NCBI GenBank assembly: GCA_018697195.1
Contig: CM031858.1
Location: 132,605,891-132,669,890 of the forward strand
From: Certhia americana
Lineage: Eukaryota; Chordata; Aves; Passeriformes; Certhiidae
Direction of reading: 5' to 3'
Length of the DNA: 64,000 nt
Position 1 is the stretch's first letter. Each line of letters starts with the position of its first letter. Shown here in pieces: positions 14,560 through 25,950 of the stretch. The notes beneath the pieces are model-generated. The model was not told the origin of the DNA, ran no database searches, and saw only the letters and a program-made list of their open reading frames with translations. A program made the position numbers and the translations under genes.

Positions 14560-14850
14560 ACAATCAGAGAATGGTTTGAGATGGGAGAGACCTTAAAACG
14601 TCACCTGGTCCAACCCCCTTGCCATGGACAGGGACACCTTAGACACCACTAGACCAGGCTGCTCAAAGCCCCATCCACCTTGGCTTTGAACACTTCTCTG
14701 CACAACTTGTTCCAGTTTTTCTTCACCCTCACAGGAAAGAATTTCATCCTTGTAGCAAATCTAAACCTTCCCTCTGTCAGTTTAAAGCCATTCCCATTTA
14801 TCCTATCATTTCATGTCCTTGCAGAAAGCCCCTCTCCAGCTTTCCTGTAG
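14560..14850 (-). mobile_element. CR1 LINE fragment (antisense to window)
   Basis: The plus strand reads as the reverse complement of the 3' part of an avian CR1. Features seen are the CACCTGGTCCAACCCCCTTGCCATG block, GACCAGGCTGCTCAAAGCCC, and the TTCACCCTCACAGGAAAGAA segment followed by ..CCTCTGTCAGTTTAAAGCCATT. CR1 is the dominant bird LINE and is usually 5' truncated, as here. The element is in the same orientation as ANKRD46. Divergence is visible, so it is not recent. Confidence 0.88.
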
Positions 14851-16321
14851 GTTCCGTTTAGGTACTGGTGTGATGTGTAAGCCTGGACTCATACAGGCCA
14901 CTTTTCCTATATTTGTGGTGTTTTTTATTTTCCTGTGAAGGAAGTCATGAAAGGCCTGAAATTCAGATTTTATAAAACTTTATTAAAAGTATTCTGAAAT
15001 CCAAACTGCTACTTCTTTGCAGTATAAACAGCATTCTCATTTAAGCTTTGATCCTCTATTACTGAAACAAGGACTTAGGTATGTTCCTTGAGTTCTGAAA
15101 CCAAAAGTATTTAATTTTAGAAAGTATGTATTTATGCCTGTTTCTTTAAAAACACCCCAAACTAAATCCAAAACACCCCCCACACAAAAAGCCCAATCCT
15201 TACCTAAACAAACAGTAAGTCCAAGATGATACATTTACTAAAATGGGGAAAATCTTCTTGTGTCCAGCAGGAATCATCAGAAACCAGAATTTAATGAAAG
15301 CAATAAAGCAAACTAAGAACCTGTCACCAAATGACTTGCTTTATAGTCCATATATTCTTACTTTTTTTCCTTATAATATATATAATAGCTTATATGTCCT
15401 TAGTCATACATAGCCTTGATGACATTGCCTTAGTGTGCAACATCAAATTCGGTTTAGTGGCTAGTGAACAGAAGTAAGTCACTTTTAAAAGCAGTTGTCT
15501 CCTAAATTTGTGAGTCATTTATATATAACTGCATGCTTGACTTTATCTTTGAAAAAATATCTGGCTCTGCTTCTTCACTGAAGTTCATTATTTTATACCA
15601 ACAATGTATTTATACCAATATACTGATTAGACAACTAATACTGTCAAACACACAACTCTTACTACAATTGCTGGATACACATATTTCTGCCCAGAATTTT
15701 CATGTTCACACAGTAAATCACTAGTTGATCAAAGACAATTAGAAAATTGATATATTTACTCTTTCAAATATTCTAAATATCTATCAACACAGCCTGACTT
15801 TAAAAACTTAACTGTATCACGGTGGACTCAGTAAGATGAAATGGTAACACCATTAAGGTTGTATGTCTAACTAGTATATACATAGTGATACTACTTTTGC
15901 ATAAATATTGCTTCATCATGCTTAGGCTCAAAAAATTTCTCCACATAGGTAAACATGTAGTACTAGTGTCTGCCCAAATTCAGTTTTAAGGGACTGAAGG
16001 GAGTAAACCAGCAGCCTAAGCATTCCCAGGGCAACAGGCAAGTCTGATAAGAATCAGGGAGGCCAACCTCAAGCTCCTGATCTGCACAGGGGCTGGAACT
16101 GACCAAAAAACATGATTGCAAAGAACCTGAGAGTGAAGCAGCTCAATTGATATTTACCAACTGCATCAATTTATACTGCTGAGCCTGAAAACAACAGACA
16201 ACACATACAGGGGAAACTTCTACCTTTAGATAACTTAGCAAATACCAGTAACTCATCTGTAAAAGACTCAATATTCAGCATGAAACCCAGTGTCCCAATG
16301 AACAGCAATACCCATGCTTCT

Positions 16322-16786
16322 TTAAAGAGGTTTGACAAGTTCTATTTGAGGAAGGATGAAGAGAAACTGTGAAAAAAAGTCCATGTCAATTATTACTTTT
16401 GTAAATAAAGAGCCAACATAAAAGCAGCCACAGAAGATCACAACCAAAGTCCATTTAGGCCTAGTATAATTTTTCAAACAGTGGCAAAAAGCAAAAGCCA
16501 GAAAGAACATAGAATAGGGCAAACATATATCATATTGCTTTTTCGATTCAAAATGCATGGGATTTCTAAGTATTTGTCTCTTCATCCACCTCAGAATCTG
16601 CTCTTTCTCCTCTTCAACACAAATACTTGTAATACCCACAGCATACTCTGTTAAGTTCTCCAATTCAGCTATGAAAAACATCGTTTGATTTTGCTGAATC
16701 AGGGGCTTGGTAGCTTTCCTTGTGGACCCCCAATTCTCCTGTGGGAAAAACAGACTGTGCACCTCTGCTCGTTCTTTTCCTGCCAC
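16322..16786 (-). CDS. Unidentified 154-codon open frame in ANKRD46 intron 1
   Basis: This is one of the longer open frames in the non-repetitive part of the window, on the same strand as ANKRD46. The predicted product begins MAGKERAEVHSLF. It has a charged middle part (VEEEKEQILRWMKRQILRN) and then two hydrophobic stretches (CLPYSMFFLAFAFCHCL and TLVVIFCGCFYVGSLF) typical of membrane helices, ending LVKPL. I do not recognise the family. A second ATG four bases upstream opens a different frame that stops early. No poly(A) tract or target duplication is obvious next to it, so a processed retrocopy is not clearly supported. A region of weak base bias could produce this by chance, but 154 codons in DNA of about 40 percent GC is unusual. 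It may be a decayed retrogene, an unannotated small gene, or chance. Confidence 0.25.
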   Translation of the reverse strand: MAGKERAEVHSLFFPQENWGSTRKATKPLIQQNQTMFFIAELENLTEYAVGITSICVEEEKEQILRWMKRQILRNPMHFESKKQYDICLPYSMFFLAFAFCHCLKNYTRPKWTLVVIFCGCFYVGSLFTKVIIDMDFFSQFLFILPQIELVKPL

Positions 16787-18948
16787 TCATGATTCTACAG
16801 GCCTCCATCATAGCCTCCTCAGCCATCCCTTCCAAGGTTGAATTTTAAAGTCCAGATTTCTTGGTCATTCCTCAGTTGGAAGGGGGTCTGTGTCTATGAC
16901 CATTCTTGTTTTGCTTCTCTGAATCTCACTCATTTTTACTCTATTTTGTGAGCCGAAAGACAGAGCAGGGGTGACTCAATCAGGATGTTTGGGTGTACCA
17001 TGGATTAACAAGTTTCATGACAAAATTCTTTGTTTTGTTCTTTACTCATTTCTCAGTAATATTCACTGTTTGTTTTACCTTTTTCACTGCTACTTAACAC
17101 TGTTGTTACATTTTCACGGAACCATTCATCAAAACTACTGTAGTATGGTAACTCCAAGCACTTTCTCTTGACTGGTGGCTGCCAGTTGTAAGTTCACCAC
17201 CATGAGAGCATGGCTTAGATTATTCTACCCAAGACATCGCCTTAGTTTGTGTACACTGAAGCTCATGCTCCACCTTTCTGCTTCCTTCCTTTTTTTTGGC
17301 AATTTCTTTTTGCCTTTTTTATAATTTTTCAACCCAACCACTTCCAGATGTAAGAAATGTCTTTGATGCACCCATTCTCCCCAAAAGCCTCTGGTATGGT
17401 ACTTTGTTTTAATGCTTCCTGAAGATCCACATCATGTATCTACAACCCTACTCATAACCCTGAGTAAAAGCTGATGAGCCTTGGATGTAGCAAAACTCTG
17501 AAGACGCACCCAGTCTCAGAGAGAACCAGCCCCTAAGGTACAAACACGTAACACAGACCGGCATATTTTCTCCTGTGGATAAAAAACTCCGAGGTGAAGA
17601 AGACAGACAAGCATTTTACACCATCCATGGGAAGCCCATACACCCCAAGCCTTCACTGAAATGTGCTGCTGCTGCCCTTCTTCTGGCACCATCCACTACT
17701 GCTGCTTGGACACTCTAAGAGGTCTTGAGCATGCTGAAGAATATAATCAATAAGCATTACAGGATTTATGCCTTTGAGTTTATATTATAAAGTTCAGCTG
17801 ATGTAGCTGCATTACTTGGATGTCAGGAACTTGCTGACTGACAAAACTGGTGTTTAAGCAGCTCTGTTCCACTCAGCCAATTGAAATTTTATTGATAAAG
17901 TAAAAGAAAAAATGCCACTTGGAAAAGTGGTGTTGATACATGAGTGAAAGCCAGAATCTAAGTCCTGCAAGAACAGACAAGGTTGCAGTGCACAACTGCA
18001 CAAGATAAAACCTTTTTTCCCACATATTTAGTAAATATCATCTTTAAATAGCAAAGCAAACCACAACAAACCTGACCATTTCAGTATCAGTACTTTTGAC
18101 TTACAAACACAATAAACACTCACAATGGAAATTTGGTGGAACCAGCCCGTGCACCCAAGAAAGGCCTGTGGCCTACTCTAACAGCATTCTATGGATGGTC
18201 TCTCCAGAAAGCTCAATGCTTCAGGGATCATGTATTTCACATAACATGTATAAACCAATGCCTTCGAAAATATCTTATGTGCTTATTAACTGATCTACCT
18301 GGAAGTGGAACACCCACAACTTCAAATCATGTGAGGAGGTATTAACTGACAGACTGATCAAAAGAAAAGAGTGGCAGCCCTCAAAATTCCAACATACCCA
18401 AATCCCTAGAAGAGCCTCTAGTACTGTTCACACCTCGAACAACCAAATATCTCAGGTATTGAGCTGCAGATGAGGACTTCAAGGCCACATGTGCTTAAAA
18501 GTTAAGTTCAAAAGAAAGTGAGATGAGATAACACAATTAACTTAAAGCACTGCTTCAAATCCCTCACTCTTACTGATGAGACAAGTTTAACTAAAGGACA
18601 CCAAAACCTGCAGAGAGGAAAACACGTGGGGCTGATTACAGATCAAAACTGAATTTTAGAGTCCCCTCTTGCAAACTGCTCTGGTAAGAAGACAGCAGAT
18701 GCACATACTACACTTCAACCTTCAACTCATCTCAGCTTACATGTCACACCCTCAACATAAAAAAGACACCAATAAGCCATTGTCATTTCCTGACTGTCAC
18801 CAACTCTACTATTCGGACAACAAGCATTACTATAAATATTTTTCTTCTAAAAAACAATTCAACAATTTCTTGCTAATAACCTATTTAACAAACAAACAAA
18901 AAAGAAAAACTGATCTAAAGTCTACAGGCAACACTAAGCTTAGGCCCC

Positions 18949-18969
18949 TTTTGTTTGCAGCAAACAAAA
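18949..18969. repeat. 21-bp near-perfect palindrome
   Basis: TTTTGTTTGC and GCAAACAAAA are perfect reverse complements separated by a single A. Located in ANKRD46 intron 1. No known function. Confidence 0.6.
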
Positions 18970-20220
18970 ATATTATTTTTACAAACCAGTCACATTCCAT
19001 CTAGTAAGTGCTCAGTTTTTGTTCTTCCTTGACCTCTTGGAAGGTTGGTCCTGAATATCAGTGCTCTCTAATGGCTAGAAATTTCCATTTATTACTAATC
19101 TGAAAATCTGTCTGAAATTATTTATGTATTAACATAATCTTTTAGCTCAATTTATTTCCCTCATGGTGTTTACCTTGACGGTTACAAAGAAGGCAAAATT
19201 ACAATTATTCTGCAAAATTAAAAAAAGCCAAATGGCTCTTCCAACAGACTTATTTCCCTACTTGACCTCAGCATCTCTCCCTGTTTCAGTTTTTTTGCTG
19301 AGAATGATTATTATACAAAGAATTCTAGAGTTCTGTTATGGATATGTTAATGGATAATAGAAACTCCTTTAACTGGATCACTCCAGTCAGCATTTAGTTT
19401 TTCTGCAATTCAATGTCTTGTCACTACCTAACATTTTTTGGTGTTGTGTTGCTTTCAACTGGTAAGAATTTCTTCTAAAAAAGAACTTTTTTTCCTTGCA
19501 AGGTTAGAACTCTCAAGCCTCATTCTTTAAATTGTTACTGAACTTATTTCATACCCTAGTTCTCAGGATCACCCAATCCTTTCTGAGTAGTGCTATAACC
19601 CTCCTCTGTACTGTCAGTGCCTCCCAGCTCTTCATCACTACCGAATTAAAACAGTAAAGTTTTAATTGCTACATCAAGACCACTATTAAATATTTAATAG
19701 GATTGGTCTCAAGACTGATCTTCAAAGAACTAATTTTATCCCCTCTGATACTCAGATTTGATGGATTTTCGATTCACTATTACTCACCATAGTTAGTCTC
19801 TAGTTACTTCCCTATCCTGTCTGCAATTCGGGCATTATCCCTACCTTTTCACCACACTACCAACGTGCAGCAGCTTTAGTGTGGTCTAGAAAAGAAAAAA
19901 CCCAAGTACTCCATTTCCCTTAAAAACAGTAACTGCTCCATCAAAGACAGTTATGGCAGCAGGTTAAAATACGTGTTTCAGTTTCACTTATCTTGTTTTC
20001 TCTTAGAAAGCACGTTCAAAGCCCCACACTTACCAACGCCCTGTCAGCAGGGCGGCCCCGTCCCCGTTCCCCTCCTCCCGTGAAGGCTGGCACTGCTCCC
20101 GCTGCTCTCCCACCAAACGGCACGACAGCGCTCCACCTCCCCGGCTCCCGGCCCGGCCTCTGCCCAGGGCCCGGCCCCAGGTCCCTCCCCGAGCCTGGCA
20201 CAGACCTGTGGGCAGTGACG

Positions 20221-20417
20221 GTGCGGTGCGGTGCGGTGCGGTGCGGTGCGGTGCCCTGCCGGGCCGTGCCGTGCCGTGCCCTGCCGTGCCGTGCCGTGCC
20301 GTGCCGTGCCGTGCCCTGCCGTGCCCTGCCGTGCCGTGCCGTGCCGTGCCCTGCCGTGCCGTGCCGTGCCCTGCCCTGCCCTGCCCTGCCCTGCCCTGCC
20401 CTGCCCTGCCGTGCCCT
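20221..20417. repeat. Pentanucleotide array (GTGCG)6 then (GTGCC/CTGCC)n
   Basis: About 39 tandem five-base units: six GTGCG, then a mixture of GTGCC and CTGCC with one GGGCC. A five-base period has no stop codon in any frame of these variants, which creates several long false open frames here on both strands. On the transcribed (minus) strand it reads GGCAC/GGCAG, with repeated GGGC clusters that could form G-rich secondary structure. It lies just inside ANKRD46 intron 1, about 45 bases after the predicted first splice donor. Confidence 0.97.
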
Positions 20418-20462
20418 CCCGCTGCCGCCCGCCCCGCAGTCCCAGCCCCTCTCCCACCCTAC

Positions 20463-20640
20463 CTGCGCCGGCTCTCGGGGGGCGCGCGGGGACGGGCGGA
20501 GCGAGCGGCCGAGCGGCGGGCCGGGAGCGCGCCCCCTGCTGGGCGGAGGCCGCCGGGCGCTCCGTGACCGCCCGCCCCCTGACGGCGCCTTCGGCCGGGG
20601 CTCGGGGCGGGGCAGAGCCGCGCTGCGGTGCCGGCCGGGA
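20463..20640 (-). promoter_or_regulatory. ANKRD46: ANKRD46 CpG-island promoter and non-coding first exon (approximate)
   Basis: The 20000-20690 block is strongly GC- and CpG-rich, unlike the rest of the window, and contains GC boxes (GGGGCGGGG near 20600). On the minus strand a good splice donor GCGCAG|GTAGGG sits at 20463/20462. Splicing it to the acceptor at 8572 would give a 5' UTR ending 32 bases before the ANKRD46 ATG. The start site itself cannot be read from sequence, so the right end is an estimate. The CR1 element from about 20730 bounds the island upstream. Confidence 0.5.
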
Positions 20641-20729
20641 GAGGAGGGGAATCTGGAATAGTGTGGGCGGCCGGACCGGGGCTGGGATTGTCACCCCCGT
20701 ACTCGGCTCTGGTGACGCCACCCCTCGAG

Positions 20730-21198
20730 TGCTGTGTGCAGTTCTGTGCCCCTCAGTTCAGGGAGGACATTGAGGAGCTGGAGCGAGGCCCGAGCAGGGC
20801 AATGGAGCTGGTGAAGGGTCCGGAGCAGCCCCGGTGCTGTGCGGAGCAGCTGATGGAGCTGGGGGTGTTCAGCCTGGAGCAAAGGAGGCTCGGCCGTCAC
20901 CTTATCGCTGCCTGCATAGCCCGGACAGGAGGCTGTGCCTGGGGGTAGGGCTCTTCTCGCAGGAGACAAGTGACAGCACAAGGAGACATCGCCCCAAACT
21001 CTGCCAGGGATGGTTGGGATTGGACATTAGGAGGAATTTCTTCACAGAAAGGGCGATTAGACACTGCCCAGGGATTTGAGAGTCTCCAGTCCTGGAGGTG
21101 TTTAAAGACTTAAAGACTGGACCATGGTGTGGTGTTCCGGCAGAGGTTGGACTCGATCTCAGAGGTCTTTTCAACCCTAACTGATTCTGTGATTTTTA
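20730..21198 (+). mobile_element. CR1 LINE 3' fragment abutting the ANKRD46 promoter
   Basis: Plus-strand CR1 with the usual succession: GTGTGCAGTTCTG, GGAGGACATTGAGGAGCTGG, ATTAGGAGGAATTTCTTCACAG, TTGGACTCGATCTCAGAGG and a tail ending CTGATTCTGTGATTTTT. About 470 bp, 5' truncated. It lies head to head with the ANKRD46 promoter and is itself relatively GC-rich, so it extends the GC-rich zone. Confidence 0.92.
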
Positions 21199-21848
21199 CG
21201 CTGCTGTGTGTGCTATCCCTGTAAAAACGTAAAAATCAGCAAGCTAAATATTCAGGCAAAAGTACAGGGCCTCTGTCCCTACCTCGCCTCAGCACCAAGG
21301 TTCTCTGAGTGTATGGGAATGGGAGCGGGGGTGAGAGGGGAGAAAGGGTGGGGGGCTGCAGTTACCTGACTTCACCCAAAATATTAGTGTAGCTCAGTAG
21401 GTCAGTAAGTGAACCACAACAGTCTGGTCTTCGTGGAAGGATCAAAGGAAAGGCATGCCTTTCCCAGACAATGCCTAGCTGGCAATAGCCTGCTCGACCA
21501 TCACACTAATTACAGACTTCCCAGAAACATTACAAACTGATGTGGAAAAACTTTTTCCTTACTAACAGATATAAATATAATAAATATAATAATATAATTT
21601 TATTATATAAATATAATAACTAATAATTTCCATACTTATTCCTTTTCCCGTCAACCCTCCCCTTTCTGCTCAAACAGTGTCTGGGGAAAGGGAAAACAAA
21701 ACAAAAAGGTGTCTCAGCACTCAGTCTCACTAGTAACTAGATCTGTAAAAACTCTAAAGAACAGTGTAAAAGGCAAGGAATTACATTGAAGGGTTTGGGG
21801 GTGTCTGTTTGTTTGTTTTTCTTTAAAATTCAAGACTTCAGCAATGGG
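21199..21848. other. Spacer between CR1 and the SNX31 remnant
   Basis: About 650 bp, with a locally very AT-rich stretch at 21580-21625 made of ATAATA/TATAAT repeats. No gene seen. Confidence 0.6.
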
Positions 21849-21854
21849 TTTATT
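21849..21854 (-). terminator. SNX31: Candidate SNX31 poly(A) signal AATAAA
   Basis: Minus-strand AATAAA about 33 bases after the old SNX31 stop codon. Position fits a short 3' UTR, but use is unproven. Confidence 0.4.
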
Positions 21855-21886
21855 ATTTTCAGACAATTCATTTTGAATGACAGTAT

Positions 21887-21968
21887 CTAAAATAAATTAT
21901 TAAGGTCCTCTTCTCTTATTTTCTCAAATACACAATCATCTTCATTTGGCCTAACTAAAAGTCTTTTG
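21887..21968 (-). pseudogene. SNX31: SNX31 last exon remnant, frameshifted
   Basis: The acceptor TTGTATCTCAAG is followed by QKTFS, in phase with the previous exon, and then TAG at 21951-21953. In a different frame the tail NEDDCVFEKIREEDL follows, matching the mammalian C-terminus (KDDCVFGNIKEEDL), with the old stop at 21887-21889. Compared with mammals about two dozen bases are missing between the two blocks, so a deletion or shift is likely. Confidence 0.75.
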
Positions 21969-23572
21969 CTTGAGATACAACCCAAATTAACTACATGCAG
22001 TGGAACAAAGAAACAGTTAGAAGAGCATATGCATTTCAATAATTATAGGTAGATACAAACAAGTTAGAAAATCTCACCCAATACAATTCAGTTTGATCTC
22101 TTTTGGATATTTCAGAGAGAACAGAGTTATTTTTTTCTTGCTGGACTGGAACACAAGAACAATTGTTTCTGCTCTAAGGCTTATTACAATGTACTGTATA
22201 TGTGGATTGAACAGCAATTCCAAATGTGCCAGCATTGATTTGGCATTATAGTGACCACAAGGACATATATGCAGGTACTTTAACTGCCTAATAGGCCTTC
22301 TGAATTAGATTGACTTTTCTTAATCACACATTCTTTAACCATAACAACTGCATAAATGCTACCTTTCAACTCTACTTTTCCTAAAGTGTACCAGGTACTG
22401 ACTGCAGCTTCTGAATACTATATCATCTGGCAGGTATAAGCAGGTGAATTATACTATTCCATTGTCTGTATCTGCAGCTCTCTGTTGTATTAGGAAAATT
22501 TATGGCACTGATTTATCTTATTGATATATGTTTGTAAAGTAAATGTCCTGAAAATCTAATAAAAGTGTCTATCATGAAGCTGTGTTAACTACACTGCAAT
22601 AACTAATATCAAGGCATTAGGAAGCTGGAACCAGGTTTTGTACACATTATCTCTGTAGAGTTATTTCATGTGTATTTCAAGATTTCTAAAAGACATAACA
22701 GCAGAATTGCCTTGGTGCAGGCACTTCTACATCACAGCCCTACTATCTGCAAAGTCCACCTATGCTTCTTCATTTTCCTACTAAAACTTACTGCTGCACT
22801 AGATTGTTCATTCAGACAAGAATTTTCAGGCTGTTAAGCTAAGCTAGTAGTATCATGTAGTATCATCTCCTACAGGATCAGAAACAAAATAAAAGTTATG
22901 TTTTCCTTCTCATGAGTCAGCAGCAAGTTTTCGGAATCTTTCAACATTGATTAAACTTTTCTCCAACTCAGAGCAAGGACTTCAAGACTCTTGGGAATGC
23001 TAATGCCAAAATTATAAAGACCCAACTCAATCAATGCTTTTTCAAATTAGAATACTGATACAATGGATACTGATTCCTGCAAATGAACTTGGAATTGTAT
23101 CTTTTATGTGATGGGAATGTGTGTGGATGGATATGTAGCAGGTCAGATTTTCCAAATTGGTATGATTCCCATCCAGAAGGAAAAACAAATGCACAAACAA
23201 TCCTAGTGTGGAATCTAAGTACAAGTCTGTAAAATATATCAGCAGGTTCATGCAGATATACATACCTGATCTCCATATACATTCTCTCTTTCTGTAAATT
23301 TCAAATGTGTCATTCAGAAACACTTGCAATAAGCAAATAAAATGAAGCAGGATGTTGAATCATCAAGCTAAAATAAAATTTTTTATTCAGACATGGGTTT
23401 TGCCCTCTTCATCCTCCCAAAAATTCAAGTTCTCCTCCTTTTCCTTCCTAAAAAAATTTATTACTAAGTTTTTTAGAAATTTACCTAACTAGAAAAACAG
23501 ATATTGGGCTAAACAGCACAGGGAAGAACACACTGTATTTACATTTTTGGATACAATTTCTCACTCACTAAC
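21969..23572 (-). other. SNX31 intron remnant
   Basis: 1.6 kb of AT-rich intron with no recognisable repeat or exon. Confidence 0.5.
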
Positions 23573-23629
23573 CTGTTTTTGTTGGATGATGGATTTTTTA
23601 CTATTTTTCATCTTTTCAGGCATCTTGAT
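23573..23629 (-). pseudogene. SNX31: SNX31 tail exon remnant, open
   Basis: 57 bases, 19 codons, IKMPEKMKNSKKSIIQQKQ, aligned with the mammalian tail IEVPEQSKSKKYHIQQSQ. Acceptor TTCTAGAG, donor CAG|GTTAGT. Frame open and phase 0 at both ends. Confidence 0.75.
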
Positions 23630-24653
23630 CTCTAGAACAGACTGACATGTGAATTGAGAATAAGCTGAAATGATCTTCTAAGTACTGTAACAAAAAAATG
23701 CTGAGCAAATCAGCATTCAGTACACCCAGCAGCATCAGTGTAAGAAATGAACTGGCATAGTGGCCCTTCTCTCATAATTCTCTGTTTTAGTACAAGCTAC
23801 TCTCTCTCCACAGCTGATTAGTTATGTAGTGACTGCTACTCTTCATAATTAAAAGTTTACTTCCATTACAAATAAATTTAGAAATAAAGAGATCCAGTCT
23901 TTCCCGAGATTAAAATTGGTCTTTTCTTCTGAATCAGTTACAGTTTAAAGCTATGAAATAACATGCTGTTCATTGCCTCACTGCTCACTCTAATCAGCAT
24001 GGGCCTAGAAGATTACACATGGTCCTTTCTTTTTTCCTCTTCAGATAGTTTCAGTTGGCAGACAAAGTCTTTGGATATCACAAGGTTAAATAAAGACGTT
24101 ACTAATGCTGGAAATTATTTTTTAAAACATCAAATATCTAAACATCCATCCTGAAAGGCCCACAGAAAAGATAGAAGTATTTTAGCTACAAATCAGACTT
24201 TTAGTTCATTAACATTCCATTTAAAATAAAAAAAAATTTCTCCATGTGAATGTCACAGATCTCAATTTGGTCTAACATTGCAGCAGATGGAGCAAGCAAG
24301 TGAATTGGGGAAAAATTGAAAGCCAGAAATGGATACAACAGGGTAGTGCAGAACATAAAAAAAATTATGCCATCTATATCCTTTAACATACTTAGGGAAA
24401 AGTTGAAGTCAAGGAGAGAGAATGTAAAATACATTACTAAAGCTGTGATAATAAACCTTCTAGCATTCAGAAAATTATTTCAGTAAAACTGAGCAAAGAT
24501 GTGCTTTTTAGTCAATTAATTCTGGACTGAAATTTTGGAATGTGCAAGATACTTTTCCTCAATGGTACTTCTCTCAGCACAGTTGTAAGAGTGATAGAGT
24601 AGCAGCCTTATCTCATATTAAATACAAATTCCTGTACCAACACACATGCTCAC

Positions 24654-24728
24654 TGTTTCTTGGCCTTCGGCTGCCTTTGTCATCTGTTCTGATACCATTT
24701 TCTTCAAGCAGCTACTGAACAAAAATGT
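24654..24728 (-). pseudogene. SNX31: SNX31 FERM F3 exon remnant, open
   Basis: 75 bases, 25 codons, TFLFSSCLKKMVSEQMTKAA.., matching mammalian AFLLSSCLKKMISEKMVKLA. Acceptor TATCCTCTTTAG, donor ACA|GTGAGC. Intact and in phase 0-0. Confidence 0.85.
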
Positions 24729-24985
24729 CTAAAGAGGATAAACCATAGAACTTTCTGATTTTTTCAAAATTACGTACTTGACTCTTCCATTCCTTCTCCA
24801 GGAGAAAATTATAGTCCCTAACTACTGAACTATGATTTTCCTGACTCAGTTAATTTTACCCTGTTCTTAACATCCTTATAGTGCAACAAATGAGCTGCAG
24901 TTCCTTATGGCCCAGCCTTAGCATGAAAAACCCTGTAAGAAATACATTTTACCCTGATCCTTTTCTAAAAGGATTGAGAAATAAC

Positions 24986-25081
24986 CTGTTTTGTGTACAA
25001 AATTATCCAGTTTCATGTGCCTGAGTCATGAGTACTCAAATTGGAGCTCCAGTGTGTCTTCTTTGGTATCCTTTGTATATC
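24986..25081 (-). pseudogene. SNX31: SNX31 FERM F3 exon remnant, frameshift plus nonsense
   Basis: TLELQFEYS (mammal NLELRFQYS) runs directly into TGA at 25026-25028. In another frame DSGT-stop-NWIILYTKQ follows (mammal DSCWQWFVIYTKQ), where a Trp position is now TGA at 25013-25015. So there is an apparent two-base deletion plus an independent stop. Acceptor TTTTTCAG and donor CAG|GTTATT are kept. Confidence 0.8.
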
Positions 25082-25621
25082 CTGAAAAAGCAAACAAACA
25101 GAAAAAACAAACAAAAACCCTCCAGCTGATGAACAGAGGGAGCAGCTAAAAACAGCATTAATGTGTTCAGCCTTAAATCAGAATCAGTCAATTAGGTTCA
25201 TTTTATACAGTATACAAATAAAACAGCTAAAATCTCTACCAGAACACTTTCCCTGTGGGAGTGAGCAAGTGGGAGGTAGGAAGGGGGAGTCTTTGCAAGC
25301 ATAAAGCTGGCTGAAGCAGTTATTTTGCTCCCACACAAAACTCTGATAACTACCTCCAAAAGGAAAGGAAAGGGTAAATCATGTCATGGAATGCTAGGAA
25401 AGGAAGAAAATGGAAGAGTAAAGTGAGATGTTTCACTGCTGTAAAGGCTGCCAAAGTAATATGTTTCAGAATAGGTTTGGAAGGGAATATGGGCAAGTGG
25501 AAGAGATTTAAAACACATCACCCCCTTTTCCCCAGAGCTTCCAACCTTATTTTTCATGAAGTGAATGTAGATACAAAGTCAGTGAAAGAAAACAAGAAAA
25601 GTAACCTGCCAAATTCTTAAC

Positions 25622-25762
25622 CTGTTGATTTTAAAGCTGACTTCTAATTTGGTTAGTAGACAGTGTCATGCCACAGCTAATTTCATAATTGCCAACATGG
25701 ATGTCAACTGAGCAGCTTCCTTCTAGATAGTCACAAATAAAAGGATCAAACATCATGCCATA
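25622..25762 (-). pseudogene. SNX31: SNX31 F3 exon remnant, 5' part replaced, 3' frameshift
   Basis: Reads YGMMFDPFICDYLEGS then VGNYEISCGMTLS, matching mammalian YGYLQLDPCTCDYPES and VGNNEISCCITLP. The stretch before YG, which should encode about 15 residues (KFLELAREVRH in mammals) and the acceptor, is absent: a G-run begins at the very next base. At the other end the frame meets TAA at 25631-25633, but one frame over reads FKINR before a donor AG|GTTAAG, as expected of SNX17/31 proteins, so a small indel is inferred. Confidence 0.8.
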
Positions 25763-25763
25763 T

Positions 25764-25950
25764 GGGGGGGGGGGGGGGGGGGGAAAAAAAAAAAAAAAAA
25801 AAAGGGGGGGAGGGGGGGGAAAGGGGTGTTGGTTGGGGGGGGGGGCGGGGGGGGAGGAAAAGAAAAAAACAAGAGGAAAAAAAGAAAACGAAAGGAAAGA
25901 GACAAAGAAAAAAAGGAAAAAAAACAAGGAGGAAAAGAAAAGAAAAAGGG
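25764..25950. repeat. 187-bp purine tract G20A20 and G/A mixture
   Basis: Twenty G, then twenty A, then G-rich and finally A-rich purine sequence with only a few pyrimidines. It is directly joined to SNX31 exon codons on the left. Mirror-like purine tracts can form triplex DNA, and such homopolymer steps are also typical of assembly or consensus artefacts. All long open frames here (poly-Gly/Lys or poly-Pro/Phe) are artefacts of composition. Confidence 0.95.

Larger units (their letters stand above)
8573..20462 (-). other. ANKRD46 intron 1 (about 11.9 kb)
   Basis: Long AT-rich first intron joining the CpG-rich non-coding exon to the ATG exon. It contains one antisense CR1 fragment (14560-14850), an unexplained 154-codon open frame in sense orientation (16322-16786), an A-rich tract near 12005-12060 and two short perfect hairpins (9047-9071 and 18949-18969). 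The rest shows nothing I can support. Confidence 0.6.

Noticed and set aside
19993..20773. Several open frames of 100-225 codons on both strands
   Set aside because: They are produced by the five-base GTGCC/CTGCC array, which lacks stop codons in all frames, and by high GC content.
20902..21174. 90-codon minus-strand open frame
   Set aside because: It is the antisense of the CR1 element at 20730-21198.
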